Assembly: GCA_941918925.1 (NCBI GenBank)
Contig: OW799234.1
Span: 76,714,543-76,778,542 of the forward strand
Source: Phyto melanocephala
Taxonomy: Eukaryota; Arthropoda; Insecta; Diptera; Rhinophoridae
Direction: 5' to 3'
DNA: 64,000 nt
Part shown: positions 1 through 10,750 of the stretch, in pieces
How positions within the stretch are numbered: the first letter of the stretch is position 1
How the letters are laid out: every line of letters starts with the position of its first letter
Position numbers and translations under genes: made by a program
Notes under the pieces: generated by a model
Told to the model about the DNA's origin: nothing
Seen by the model: the letters and a program-made list of their open reading frames with translations, nothing else
The model's database searches: none

Positions 1-2100
1 CACATTTCATCTCCAGCATTGATTTAAAGGATGCATTTTGGCAGATACCGCTAGCCTATCAAAGCCGTGAGAAGACAGCGTTCACAGTGCCTGGAAGACC
101 TTTGTATCACTTCAAAGTTATGCCATTCGGGTTGTGTAACGCAGCACAACGACTATGTCGCCTAATGGACAAGGTGATACCAGCGCGTCTTCGGGAGAAA
201 GTATTTGTATACTTGGACGATCTGTTAGTGGTGTCGCCAGAATTTAATGAACACCTGCGAGTTTTAGCAGAAGTCGCAGATTGTTTAGATAAGGCAGGTT
301 TAACCATCAACGTAAGCAAGTCTAAGTTTTGTTGCCGAGAATTAAAATATTTAGGATATATCGTGGGCGAAGGACAATTAAAACCAGACCCCGAAAAGAT
401 TCATGCCATTGTCAATTTACAGTATCCAAAAACGCCAAAACAAGTACGCAGTTTTCTAGGTACAACAGGTTGGTACCGTAGATTTATTTCGGATTACGCT
501 ACCATTACCTCACCAATTAGTGACACCTTGAAAAAGAACAAAAGTTTTACGTTTCCAGAAGAAGCCAAAATAGCGTTTGACAAACTAAAGGAATGTTTGA
601 TAGCAGGCCCAGTATTAATACATCCCGATTTTAACAAACCGTTTTATATACAATGCGATGCATCTGACATAGGCATGGGAGCAGTTTTGTTTCAAGAAGA
701 CGCCAGTAATGGTGAACACCCCATAGCTTATTTTTCCAAAAAATTTACACCCGCACAAAAGAATTATTCGGTGACGGAACGGGAATGCTTGGCCGTTGTT
801 GCCGCAATTAAACGTTTTCGCCCATACGTTGAGCTTATGAACTTTATAGTAATCACTGACCATTCGTCACTGAAGTGGTTAATGTCACAACGCGATTTAG
901 GCGGTCGTCTCGCTAGGTGGAGCTTACAGCTTCAAACGTTTTCTTTCGAAATCCGTCATCGCAAAGGGTCCCAAAATATTGTACCTGACACATTGTCTAG
1001 ATATCCATTGGACGAAATCGAGGTCTTTGATAATACGTTAATAGACCTTGCATCACCAGACTTTAGCAACGACGATTATAAAAAGTTAATAGAAACTGTA
1101 CGAGAGAATCAAGATAATCTCCCAGACATTAAAATCGTTGATAACTACGTTTACAAGCGTACAATTCCATATGATGGTAACGTCGATAGAGAGAACCATG
1201 CTTGGAAATTATGGATTCCCGCCACTCTCACAGAGAACGTTATCGCCAAGGCACACCAACCGCCGAACGTTGCTCACGGAGGTATAGGAAAAACGATACA
1301 TCGCATAAGAGAATACTTTTATTGGCCACATCTCAATATTCAAGTGAGAGAATTCATAAACCGATGTGACACCTGTAAAGAATGTAAGCCTGCGAATCAC
1401 GTTTTAAAACCACCAATGGGGCGAGAACCAAATGTGTGTAGACCGTTTCAACGCATCTACATAGACTTTTTAGGACCTTATGTGCGCTCAAAGCGAGGCA
1501 ATTGTTTTATTTTCATTGTCCTCGATTATTTTTCGAAATTCGTTTTTCTAAAAGCTATGTCCAAAGCAAATACCAAGAATGTCTCTAACTTTTTAATTCA
1601 GGAAGTTTTTTATAAGTTTGGTTGTCCGGAGACCTTAATATCGGACAATGGCCAACAATTTGTCAGCAAAGAGTTCGCGGAACTAATAAAGTGTTTTGGT
1701 ATAGAGCATATACGCACAGCTAATTACGCGCCACAGGCAAACGCCTCCGAAAGGGTGAACCAATCCGTATTGGCAGCCATTCGTTCATACCTAGACACCA
1801 ACCAAGCTGACTGGGATTTGCATCTGTGTGAAATAGAATGCGCTCTGAGATCGGCCGTACATTCAGCTACAGGCGTAACCCCATACTTCGTATTGTTCGG
1901 AACTAATATGATAACACATGCGTCCGCATATAAATTGGCCAGAAAATTAGATTTGTTGGAAGACCCAGAAAACCGCTTAGAGAACAGAACTGAATTCCTA
2001 GAACTTGTCAGGGACAACGTAAAGCAAAATTTACACCTAAGTTATGAGGTTAACGCAAAGCGATACAACGCTAGAGTGCGCATCACCAGATTCAGACCAT
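1..2100 (+). mobile_element. Ty3/Gypsy retrotransposon pol fragment (copy A)
   Basis: The window opens inside a pol gene whose frame stays open to a stop at 2100-2102. It carries the end of the reverse transcriptase (YLDD motif), RNase H (DASDIGMG), the integrase zinc finger (CDTCKEC) and the integrase core (IDFLGP, SDNGQ, SERVN). Bases 1-2099 match 5150-7249 of the next copy at a fixed offset of 5149; reading by eye I found one difference, C752 against T5901, which is synonymous. Similarity stops at 2099, about 60 codons before the pol stop of copy B, so this copy lacks its 3' end. The 5' part lies outside the window. It is a retrotransposon relic, not a host gene. Confidence 0.93.
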
Positions 2101-2695
2101 AATTTAAATTAATTCTGTAAAGATAAATAATAAAGGAAAAGATTTGTAAACCTAAGCCAAATTACGATTTTATTGGTAATTATAAAATTTAAGATTTTAA
2201 TATTTAAGGCATCACGTTAATTCCAAAACTATCATTGTAATTAATTTAAAATATTTCGATTCTCTTGAAGATATGTAAACAACATAGTCTCATTTACTTG
2301 ATTTACTATATTATTATTTGATTTACTATATTATTATTTGATTTACTATATTGATTTTTTGATTTACTATAGTAATTGACTATATTTTTAACCTGATTTA
2401 CAATATAATTACTTAATTTACCTAATATTACCTGATTTACACCATTATTACCTGATTTACACCATTATAACCTGATTTACAGGCATATAGATTACGAAAC
2501 TCGTCAGTAGTATTCGTAGATTCGTTCAGTACAGTTTGTTAAAATTTCATTGAACCCATATTCGCTTTGTGAAGTTGAGATAAGATTAGAAATTAAATCG
2601 GCATTTAATTAGTTTTACTACATCTGCTAATTGAAATCTTACATAGATATAGGGAATAGTTTTCTTTGTGTCCGAGGTAGTAAACCTATTTCAAC
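2101..2695 (+). repeat. A/T-rich leader before gag, with degenerate tandem repeats
   Basis: This non-coding stretch separates copy A from the gag start of copy B. From about 2297 to 2481 it holds roughly eight degenerate units built around GATTTACTATATTATTATT, and later GATTTACACCATTATTACCT. It should contain the 5' LTR or untranslated leader of copy B. However, I find no matching block after the pol stop at 7431, and no convincing tRNA primer site, so LTR borders cannot be placed. Confidence 0.5.
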
Positions 2696-4162
2696 ATGGT
2701 CGGTACACGGTCGAACAGTAGGGTAGATGTTCCTGTAGTTTCCACAGCGGTCACGGTGATGACTAATACTACTAGTACAACGTCAGCTATTAGTACTGGA
2801 GCTGTCCCAAGAAGAACGGATTTAAATGCAACTATAATAGAAGCTCAAAGATCAGAGGATTTGGACACGAGTGGAACAAGCGCATCCGCAAATAGTTCCA
2901 TTATAACGCCGCCATATAGTAGTGTGAGTGCGAGAGGCATAGTAGATGCTTACAGACAGAATAATGTTCCATTAAGACCCCCTTCTAATTTCATACCCCG
3001 TCGAGACAATACCAATAGAGAAGGAAATATCACTCATGCAGATTTAAGAAATTTGGAAGATCGTTTGTTAGACATGGTACCTAGAATAATTCAACAGAGC
3101 TTATACACGCAGTCACAGAACCAAGCAACAATAGCACCTCAACCGACAAATAGCGGAACTTTCCCAGATTTAAGTCAACCACCCCCACTACTTTCGAACC
3201 CGTCACAAAGCCACTTCCAAATACAACCATGGCCGCAGGTAGCTTTCAATTCGGCTAACAACGGTATAAATGGATTTTCGATCCCACCTGACAATCAAAG
3301 CGCTTCGTTACCAGTTGTCCGAAGACAACAGACGCCACTTAGTTCAAGTTTTCGTATAGACAAATGGGGCATAACCTTCGATGGTACAAATCGTACAACC
3401 AGTATTGAAGATTTCGTTTTTCGTGTTGAAACTCTTCAAGCCGACTACGGTTGTGAATGGAAGGATGTACTCAAGTCATTTCACCACCTTTTAAGCGGTC
3501 CGGCACTTGATTGGTTTTGGGATCATCGTCGATTCAACAACGTCTCCAGATGGAAAGAGTTCAAAATTGCTTTGATTACACAATTTCACAGATTTGACAG
3601 CGACTTTGATATACAACGCAAAATTCTCGATAGGCGACAACAACCTCAAGAAACTTTTGATAACTTTTATAATGCAGTCATTCGCTTGCGTAACCAACTT
3701 AGGAGTCCTATTACAGAGAGAGATTTAGTCAGTATAATGAAAGGAAACCTTAGAGCCTCCATGGCACAATTGTTATTTTCAGTGCAGGTCACTAGTTTGA
3801 CACAGTTTGTAAAAGAATGTCGACGAGCTGAAAATCTTCTGAATAACCACCAAAGTTTTCAAAAAAGATTTCCTGCTAGAACGATCAGTGAATTAGAGTG
3901 TGAGTTACCCATGACTGAAGATACTCCTGACGTAGATGCATTAGTCACCGTTCCAAGAAAACTTATATGTTGGAATTGCCGAGTTGAAGGGCATACTTTT
4001 ATGGAATGTACAGAGGAGAGAAGGAATTTGTTTTGTTATAAGTGTGGCCTAGAAAATACAGTAACCCCCAAATGTCCAGCTTGCCAGGGAAACCAACAGA
4101 CGAACTTGCCTCGGATTGGGATGGAGACACGTTCGAGGATACCATATCCCAAGCCACAGTAA
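2696..4162 (+). CDS. Gag protein of Ty3/Gypsy retrotransposon (copy B)
   Basis: A 488-residue ORF. The first ~215 residues are rich in Ser, Thr, Asn, Gln and Pro and look disordered. Residues ~220-400 have the composition and spacing of a retrotransposon Gag capsid-like domain, with conserved Trp and Phe around GPALDWFWDH and FHRFDSDFD. Two Cys-rich knuckles follow: CWNCRVEGHTFMEC (CCHC, near residue 423) and a CYKC...CPAC knuckle (near 448). This is the expected nucleic-acid-binding end of Gag, which packages the element RNA in virus-like particles. The last 121 bases overlap pol, which is in the -1 frame. The ORF is intact, so this copy is young or still under selection. Confidence 0.92.
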   Translation: MVGTRSNSRVDVPVVSTAVTVMTNTTSTTSAISTGAVPRRTDLNATIIEAQRSEDLDTSGTSASANSSIITPPYSSVSARGIVDAYRQNNVPLRPPSNFIPRRDNTNREGNITHADLRNLEDRLLDMVPRIIQQSLYTQSQNQATIAPQPTNSGTFPDLSQPPPLLSNPSQSHFQIQPWPQVAFNSANNGINGFSIPPDNQSASLPVVRRQQTPLSSSFRIDKWGITFDGTNRTTSIEDFVFRVETLQADYGCEWKDVLKSFHHLLSGPALDWFWDHRRFNNVSRWKEFKIALITQFHRFDSDFDIQRKILDRRQQPQETFDNFYNAVIRLRNQLRSPITERDLVSIMKGNLRASMAQLLFSVQVTSLTQFVKECRRAENLLNNHQSFQKRFPARTISELECELPMTEDTPDVDALVTVPRKLICWNCRVEGHTFMECTEERRNLFCYKCGLENTVTPKCPACQGNQQTNLPRIGMETRSRIPYPKPQ

Positions 4163-7100
4163 AAGAAATAAATACAAATAGATCGGAAATGACACCAATA
4201 CAAATCGTGCAAAACGATAGCCAACAAAAACATTCGGCAAAAATGTGCCCTCTAAAACCATTACATATTAGGAAAAAAGAATATGAACAAGCCAGAGAAC
4301 GAATTTTTGGACCAAGTACCAGGATTCTAAAAACACGCAACAGGTATAAAGAACGAAAACGTGTTAGATTCGAGATCGCCACCGCAAGTATTTATGAAGG
4401 ACCAGATAACCGGATATACACTACCATCAACATTAACAACCATCAGATAGAAGGATTGTTAGACAGTGGAGCATCGGTAACTGTACTGGGTAAAGATTGT
4501 TTAGACTTCGTCGAAAAAGCCAAGTTAGTCATATATCCATATTCGTCGGAGATAAGAACAGCAGACGGAAGATTGAATCCAATTATTGGTCGAGTAAGAG
4601 TTGACATCACGTTTAGAAAGCAGACTAAAACCATTGATTTTTTTTTAGCCCCAACACTTAAATTGTTTCTTTATTTAGGTGTAGATTTTATGAGGACGTT
4701 CAATTTAATCAGATTCGAAGTAGACAGTATCGATTCGCATGCAGAGGATATGGACAATAGTTCGTTTCCCAAAACGCACAGTTTAGGTAGCGACCAACGC
4801 AACTCACTGCAGGCAGTTATAGATTCATTCCCTTGTTTTACACGCAAAGGTTTAGGCAAAACGTCGGTAGAAACTCATCGTATCGATACTGGAGATGCAG
4901 TTCCAATTAAGGAAAGGCATTACCCTGTATCCCCAGCAGTCCAAAAATTGATGTATGGTGAGTTGGATAGGATGTTATCCCTGGGAGTGATTGAGCCAAG
5001 CGAAAGCCCGTGGAATAATCGAGTAACGGTAGTATTAAAGGGAGATAAGGTTAGAATTTGTTTGGATGCTAGACGACTAAATAACTTAACCATTAAAGAC
5101 GCCTATCCACTGCCACACATCGAAGGACTTTTAAGCCGTTTGGGCGACACACATTTCATCTCCAGCATTGATTTAAAGGATGCATTTTGGCAGATACCGC
5201 TAGCCTATCAAAGCCGTGAGAAGACAGCGTTCACAGTGCCTGGAAGACCTTTGTATCACTTCAAAGTTATGCCATTCGGGTTGTGTAACGCAGCACAACG
5301 ACTATGTCGCCTAATGGACAAGGTGATACCAGCGCGTCTTCGGGAGAAAGTATTTGTATACTTGGACGATCTGTTAGTGGTGTCGCCAGAATTTAATGAA
5401 CACCTGCGAGTTTTAGCAGAAGTCGCAGATTGTTTAGATAAGGCAGGTTTAACCATCAACGTAAGCAAGTCTAAGTTTTGTTGCCGAGAATTAAAATATT
5501 TAGGATATATCGTGGGCGAAGGACAATTAAAACCAGACCCCGAAAAGATTCATGCCATTGTCAATTTACAGTATCCAAAAACGCCAAAACAAGTACGCAG
5601 TTTTCTAGGTACAACAGGTTGGTACCGTAGATTTATTTCGGATTACGCTACCATTACCTCACCAATTAGTGACACCTTGAAAAAGAACAAAAGTTTTACG
5701 TTTCCAGAAGAAGCCAAAATAGCGTTTGACAAACTAAAGGAATGTTTGATAGCAGGCCCAGTATTAATACATCCCGATTTTAACAAACCGTTTTATATAC
5801 AATGCGATGCATCTGACATAGGCATGGGAGCAGTTTTGTTTCAAGAAGACGCCAGTAATGGTGAACACCCCATAGCTTATTTTTCCAAAAAATTTACACC
5901 TGCACAAAAGAATTATTCGGTGACGGAACGGGAATGCTTGGCCGTTGTTGCCGCAATTAAACGTTTTCGCCCATACGTTGAGCTTATGAACTTTATAGTA
6001 ATCACTGACCATTCGTCACTGAAGTGGTTAATGTCACAACGCGATTTAGGCGGTCGTCTCGCTAGGTGGAGCTTACAGCTTCAAACGTTTTCTTTCGAAA
6101 TCCGTCATCGCAAAGGGTCCCAAAATATTGTACCTGACACATTGTCTAGATATCCATTGGACGAAATCGAGGTCTTTGATAATACGTTAATAGACCTTGC
6201 ATCACCAGACTTTAGCAACGACGATTATAAAAAGTTAATAGAAACTGTACGAGAGAATCAAGATAATCTCCCAGACATTAAAATCGTTGATAACTACGTT
6301 TACAAGCGTACAATTCCATATGATGGTAACGTCGATAGAGAGAACCATGCTTGGAAATTATGGATTCCCGCCACTCTCACAGAGAACGTTATCGCCAAGG
6401 CACACCAACCGCCGAACGTTGCTCACGGAGGTATAGGAAAAACGATACATCGCATAAGAGAATACTTTTATTGGCCACATCTCAATATTCAAGTGAGAGA
6501 ATTCATAAACCGATGTGACACCTGTAAAGAATGTAAGCCTGCGAATCACGTTTTAAAACCACCAATGGGGCGAGAACCAAATGTGTGTAGACCGTTTCAA
6601 CGCATCTACATAGACTTTTTAGGACCTTATGTGCGCTCAAAGCGAGGCAATTGTTTTATTTTCATTGTCCTCGATTATTTTTCGAAATTCGTTTTTCTAA
6701 AAGCTATGTCCAAAGCAAATACCAAGAATGTCTCTAACTTTTTAATTCAGGAAGTTTTTTATAAGTTTGGTTGTCCGGAGACCTTAATATCGGACAATGG
6801 CCAACAATTTGTCAGCAAAGAGTTCGCGGAACTAATAAAGTGTTTTGGTATAGAGCATATACGCACAGCTAATTACGCGCCACAGGCAAACGCCTCCGAA
6901 AGGGTGAACCAATCCGTATTGGCAGCCATTCGTTCATACCTAGACACCAACCAAGCTGACTGGGATTTGCATCTGTGTGAAATAGAATGCGCTCTGAGAT
7001 CGGCCGTACATTCAGCTACAGGCGTAACCCCATACTTCGTATTGTTCGGAACTAATATGATAACACATGCGTCCGCATATAAATTGGCCAGAAAATTAGA

Positions 7101-7431
7101 TTTGTTGGAAGACCCAGAAAACCGCTTAGAGAACAGAACTGAATTCCTAGAACTTGTCAGGGACAACGTAAAGCAAAATTTACACCTAAGTTATGAGGTT
7201 AACGCAAAGCGATACAACGCTAGAGTGCGCATCACCAGATTCAGACCAGGTCAAGAAGTATTTAGGCGAAACTTTCAGCTTTCGGACTTTTCTAAACAAA
7301 TATCGGCAAAATTATGCAAAAAATTTGTTAAGTGCCGAATCATCAAACCGGTAGGAAATAATCTTTACGAAGTTGAAAACCTACAAGGAAAATTTCAAGG
7401 TATATACCACGCAAAGGATTTGAAGGCATAA
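4042..7431 (+). CDS. Pol polyprotein (protease-RT-RNase H-integrase), copy B
   Basis: An intact ORF of 1129 codons, -1 relative to gag and overlapping it. It is probably expressed by frameshifting, although I could not identify a convincing slippery heptamer. Domain order is Ty3/Gypsy: aspartic protease LLDSGAS near residue 139; reverse transcriptase with YLDD near 440; RNase H DASDIGMG near 588; an HHCC integrase zinc finger around 785-830 (HGG...CDTCKEC); and the DDE core, with Asp in IDFLGPY (~857), Asp in SDNGQ (~917) and Glu in SERVNQ (~951). Together these copy and insert the element. The listed start is only the first in-frame ATG; translation probably enters from gag. No envelope-like ORF follows. 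Confidence 0.95.
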   Translation: MWPRKYSNPQMSSLPGKPTDELASDWDGDTFEDTISQATVKEINTNRSEMTPIQIVQNDSQQKHSAKMCPLKPLHIRKKEYEQARERIFGPSTRILKTRNRYKERKRVRFEIATASIYEGPDNRIYTTININNHQIEGLLDSGASVTVLGKDCLDFVEKAKLVIYPYSSEIRTADGRLNPIIGRVRVDITFRKQTKTIDFFLAPTLKLFLYLGVDFMRTFNLIRFEVDSIDSHAEDMDNSSFPKTHSLGSDQRNSLQAVIDSFPCFTRKGLGKTSVETHRIDTGDAVPIKERHYPVSPAVQKLMYGELDRMLSLGVIEPSESPWNNRVTVVLKGDKVRICLDARRLNNLTIKDAYPLPHIEGLLSRLGDTHFISSIDLKDAFWQIPLAYQSREKTAFTVPGRPLYHFKVMPFGLCNAAQRLCRLMDKVIPARLREKVFVYLDDLLVVSPEFNEHLRVLAEVADCLDKAGLTINVSKSKFCCRELKYLGYIVGEGQLKPDPEKIHAIVNLQYPKTPKQVRSFLGTTGWYRRFISDYATITSPISDTLKKNKSFTFPEEAKIAFDKLKECLIAGPVLIHPDFNKPFYIQCDASDIGMGAVLFQEDASNGEHPIAYFSKKFTPAQKNYSVTERECLAVVAAIKRFRPYVELMNFIVITDHSSLKWLMSQRDLGGRLARWSLQLQTFSFEIRHRKGSQNIVPDTLSRYPLDEIEVFDNTLIDLASPDFSNDDYKKLIETVRENQDNLPDIKIVDNYVYKRTIPYDGNVDRENHAWKLWIPATLTENVIAKAHQPPNVAHGGIGKTIHRIREYFYWPHLNIQVREFINRCDTCKECKPANHVLKPPMGREPNVCRPFQRIYIDFLGPYVRSKRGNCFIFIVLDYFSKFVFLKAMSKANTKNVSNFLIQEVFYKFGCPETLISDNGQQFVSKEFAELIKCFGIEHIRTANYAPQANASERVNQSVLAAIRSYLDTNQADWDLHLCEIECALRSAVHSATGVTPYFVLFGTNMITHASAYKLARKLDLLEDPENRLENRTEFLELVRDNVKQNLHLSYEVNAKRYNARVRITRFRPGQEVFRRNFQLSDFSKQISAKLCKKFVKCRIIKPVGNNLYEVENLQGKFQGIYHAKDLKA

Positions 7432-7459
7432 CATGATAATTTTCAGCATAAGTTTGAAA

Positions 7460-7498
7460 TTTATCATATTAGCAAATTTAATTTGCTAATATGATAAA
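7460..7498. other. Perfect 18-bp inverted repeat just after the pol stop
   Basis: Arms 7460-7477 and 7481-7498 are exact reverse complements with a 3-base centre. It lies 28 bases after the pol stop codon. It could be an RNA hairpin in the 3' region of the retrotransposon; the role is unknown. Confidence 0.75.
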
Positions 7499-9660
7499 AA
7501 TATTTCCACCGAGTAAGGGAATGTGTACCGTGTAAACACCAGCTGCCCTATAAATACAACTTAGACAAACACTAGAGTACGGAGAAATACAACCCTTGAC
7601 AAATTGAAAAGGTTATATTACCATATGATAGAAACTCGTAAATTCAGTTTGATTGCCATATAAGTATACCACTTACATCAACCGTTAAAATGAAGTTGGT
7701 AGCAGTTGCCCGCGAGTTAGAAGGCCAGCCATGCTACTGGAAAAAATGGCTAACTTCCTCCATTTTGATATTGAACTTTGGTTGGAGCAGTTGGTAGCGG
7801 AAAAAAAAAAGGTAAATCTTAAACAATCTCGAATTTTACCTGAACGGGAATAAGAAGAGTACAACATTAACACCTATAAGAAGAAAAACATAGACAAAAT
7901 ATAGAAGATAAATAGTGAGGCACAATTGTCAGTGAGATTCAGCAGTAAGCGTCCCAAGTTGAATAAGAGGCATTTATGAAGCCATACACCATCATCCATG
8001 CATGAGACCTATAAACCAATAGGCAAAGTAATACCAGACAACCGCAACATACCAGTAATACCAGCGCACCAACATTAAAGACAAACTACCTGCTGAAGCA
8101 CACCCATAAAACATCAAGACACCATCACGAGAACCACCGAGTCCAATACCATTTAAGCAACAGGTTCACTCAACTTTACCCACCCAGTTTTGATCAACAC
8201 ATCTGTAAATATACCACACCGTTACAGGGTCATCTGTAAATCTGACAACGAAAACCAGGATTGGTACACAACTTTAATCTCAACCATCGCTGCTAAAAGA
8301 TTTTGTACAAAATCGGCCCCGACAATAGTAACCACGAATCTTTTCACCAATAACAACAACATGTTTCATCAATTACAACAACTATAACTACAAAATTTTT
8401 CTTCAATCACTACAACTTTTTATCAGTAACAACAACAACAATAACACCATCAGCTACAACAGCAGGTTTATCACCATATTAAAGCCTTTTCGGTACATTA
8501 GCCGACGCAGTATAAAATTTGCCGCCGTCGTTTGGATTCTCAATAGAAAGATAAGTAAATAGTAGTAATTAGCAGTTTCTTAAAAAGTAAGATACGGTAA
8601 AAATTTTTAAATGATAAGAAAAGGGAAAACTAGTAAACGCAATTCTAACCGCCTTTGAAAGGAAAAACTATCGTTTTATATACGTATTCAAAACCTTTTG
8701 ATTAACTGTCGTGTAAATGTTCAAGTCATTAAAAATTAAATTCAAATCTTCAACTGCGCATTCAAAATTTAATTTACTAAAACTCCAACTGATAACATTT
8801 GTTTTAATTAGATAGAATCGAGCTAAGCTCACAACAATAGTATATTACACCTATATATGAAATTAAATTTAAAATAGAAAAAAAAAAGAAAATACTAAAA
8901 CAATTATTTAAAAGCCTAAAGTTGCCCTCACATTGGGTAGATATTTGTCCGAACGAACGAGGCCACTATTTTCAGTAAATGATTTGTTAAAGATTTTCTT
9001 ATCTCGGAAGAAAAAATATATATAGTAAAGCAACTCCTCGTAAAAGATTTATCATTTTAGTGGTCACATTGATTTGGACAAATGTTTGTCTAATCTGATG
9101 ACACCTTAAAAGAGAAAACACACGTTAATTTTGCCATAGAATCGTTAGTATTTTAGCTTATAAGATCTCATAGCTAGAATTGTTATTTTAAAGTTCGAAC
9201 TTAGGGTAGTAGGCTTAGCCCCAAGGGCTTAAGAATATATTATATAACCAATATGAAATATGAATAAAATTATGAATGAGGAAAAATGAATTCGGTATTG
9301 AGCGAGTAATTTATAACGGCTAAAAGGTAGGTATCGAGTGGTGATTTCAATAAAGGGGTGACCAGCGTGTCATACGGTCATCATGGTAACGGGAGGGTTA
9401 AGAAAACCAGGAGGCAAATTCGACCTTGTTCTCCACCAAAGAAAATAAGAACGCAAGTATATAACGCACTGGTACATCTCTGCATATTTATCGAATTGTT
9501 CATTATCGCTTCAGCGAACCACCACCCAAGCCCGACGAGCCTTAGCCGTGCAAAATAACTACAAGTTACCAGTGCGGAAGCGATAGAACAAGCAAAGCCG
9601 ATCAAACCGCGAATGGATATATGGCGGTCAAAATCGTATTTAGGAATAAAGAATTGTTTT
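7499..9660. other. Non-coding stretch, probably the retrotransposon tail plus intergenic DNA
   Basis: Only short ORFs with no recognisable motif. There are CAA-rich runs near 8340-8470 and A/T-rich filler. No LTR matching the region before gag was found. I see no supported gene here. Confidence 0.4.
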
Positions 9661-10232
9661 CAAATATGACACGGCGTCAAAAGTTATCACGCGGCAAACT
9701 TTTGATAATTGGTGAAAATTGTCATATATGCGTTAAATGGTTTTTCACTCATAAAACAAAAACTATTGAGTGTCATCTCATGAAATTAGCATCAGTCGAA
9801 AGGAGACTTAAATGTTGATCTATAGTGGTGTAATTTTGTTCCCGAAATTTATTTCGTTCAAAGTTATCGCGCAGCAAAATTTTAAAAATAACGAAAATAC
9901 CCGCATATTAGTGACCTAGCTCTTCGCTTATAACTCAAAAACAATGAAGTGTGCTAATATGGCACTAGAACCAGTCATTATTATTTCGAAAAAGATTCGG
10001 CGTCAAAAGTTATCACGCGGCAAACTCTTGATAATTGGTGAAAATTGTCAAATATGCGTTAAATGGGTTTTCAAATCAAAAGTTTGCCGCGTGATAACTT
10101 TTGACGCCGAGTTTTGTTTTAACAATCTATACACCGATGAATTTGTGTTTAAGTCTGCTATCGACTGGTTCTAGTGCCATATTAGCACACTTCTTAGTTT
10201 TTGAGTTATAAGCGAAGAGCTAGGTCACTAAC
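9661..10232. mobile_element. Foldback element with nested inverted repeats
   Basis: Outer arms 9911-9976 and 10163-10228 are near-perfect reverse complements (GTGACCTAGCTCTTCGC ... GCGAAGAGCTAGGTCAC). Inner arms 9998-10024 and about 10080-10110 (CGGCGTCAAAAGTTATCACG) also pair. A third, single copy of the inner arm lies at 9669-9700. The small ORFs here result from the repeated sequence and are not called as genes. Confidence 0.75.
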
Positions 10233-10750
10233 TTCTGAAACTTTTTCAGTCGATAACTGTAGTCAGCGATGCTTTTCTTCGAAAGTTTATATATTTATGT
10301 TTTCTTGATTCAATCTTCTATCGGCTGGTGCAAATGCGATGTGAGCATACCGAATAGTTAATTATTTGCGCATAAAAATTCAAAAATATATACTGTGAAA
10401 TCAATCTCGTTATAATATGCAAATGGTTAAAATTTCGCAAATGACCAATACAAAATCTGATTATAGAGTCTTATAGCTATTCGTTACTGTTTTTGTATTT
10501 TTAATTTTTTATTATTTCTTAATTTAATAATTAAATTAAATTATGCAAGTTTTTTCATGTCTTTTGATGTGCATTTAGTACCTTTTTTGCAACTGTGAAA
10601 AAGTTTGCCAAGTATTGAAAAAAAGTTTGCCAAAAAGTTTGTTTTCTTCAGCTCGATGCAATAGAGTTTGTTTTTTTCAGCTGCGTAAAGAACGCTGCAA
10701 AAAAAAAAAAAAAGAAAACAAATAAATAGTACGTAAATTCGCCTTGGTAG

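Noticed and set aside
2101..2695. 5' LTR of copy B
   Set aside because: I found no matching sequence after 7431 and no primer-binding site, so an LTR cannot be claimed.
7432..9300. Third (envelope-like) ORF of the retrotransposon
   Set aside because: Only short ORFs without membrane segments or related features.
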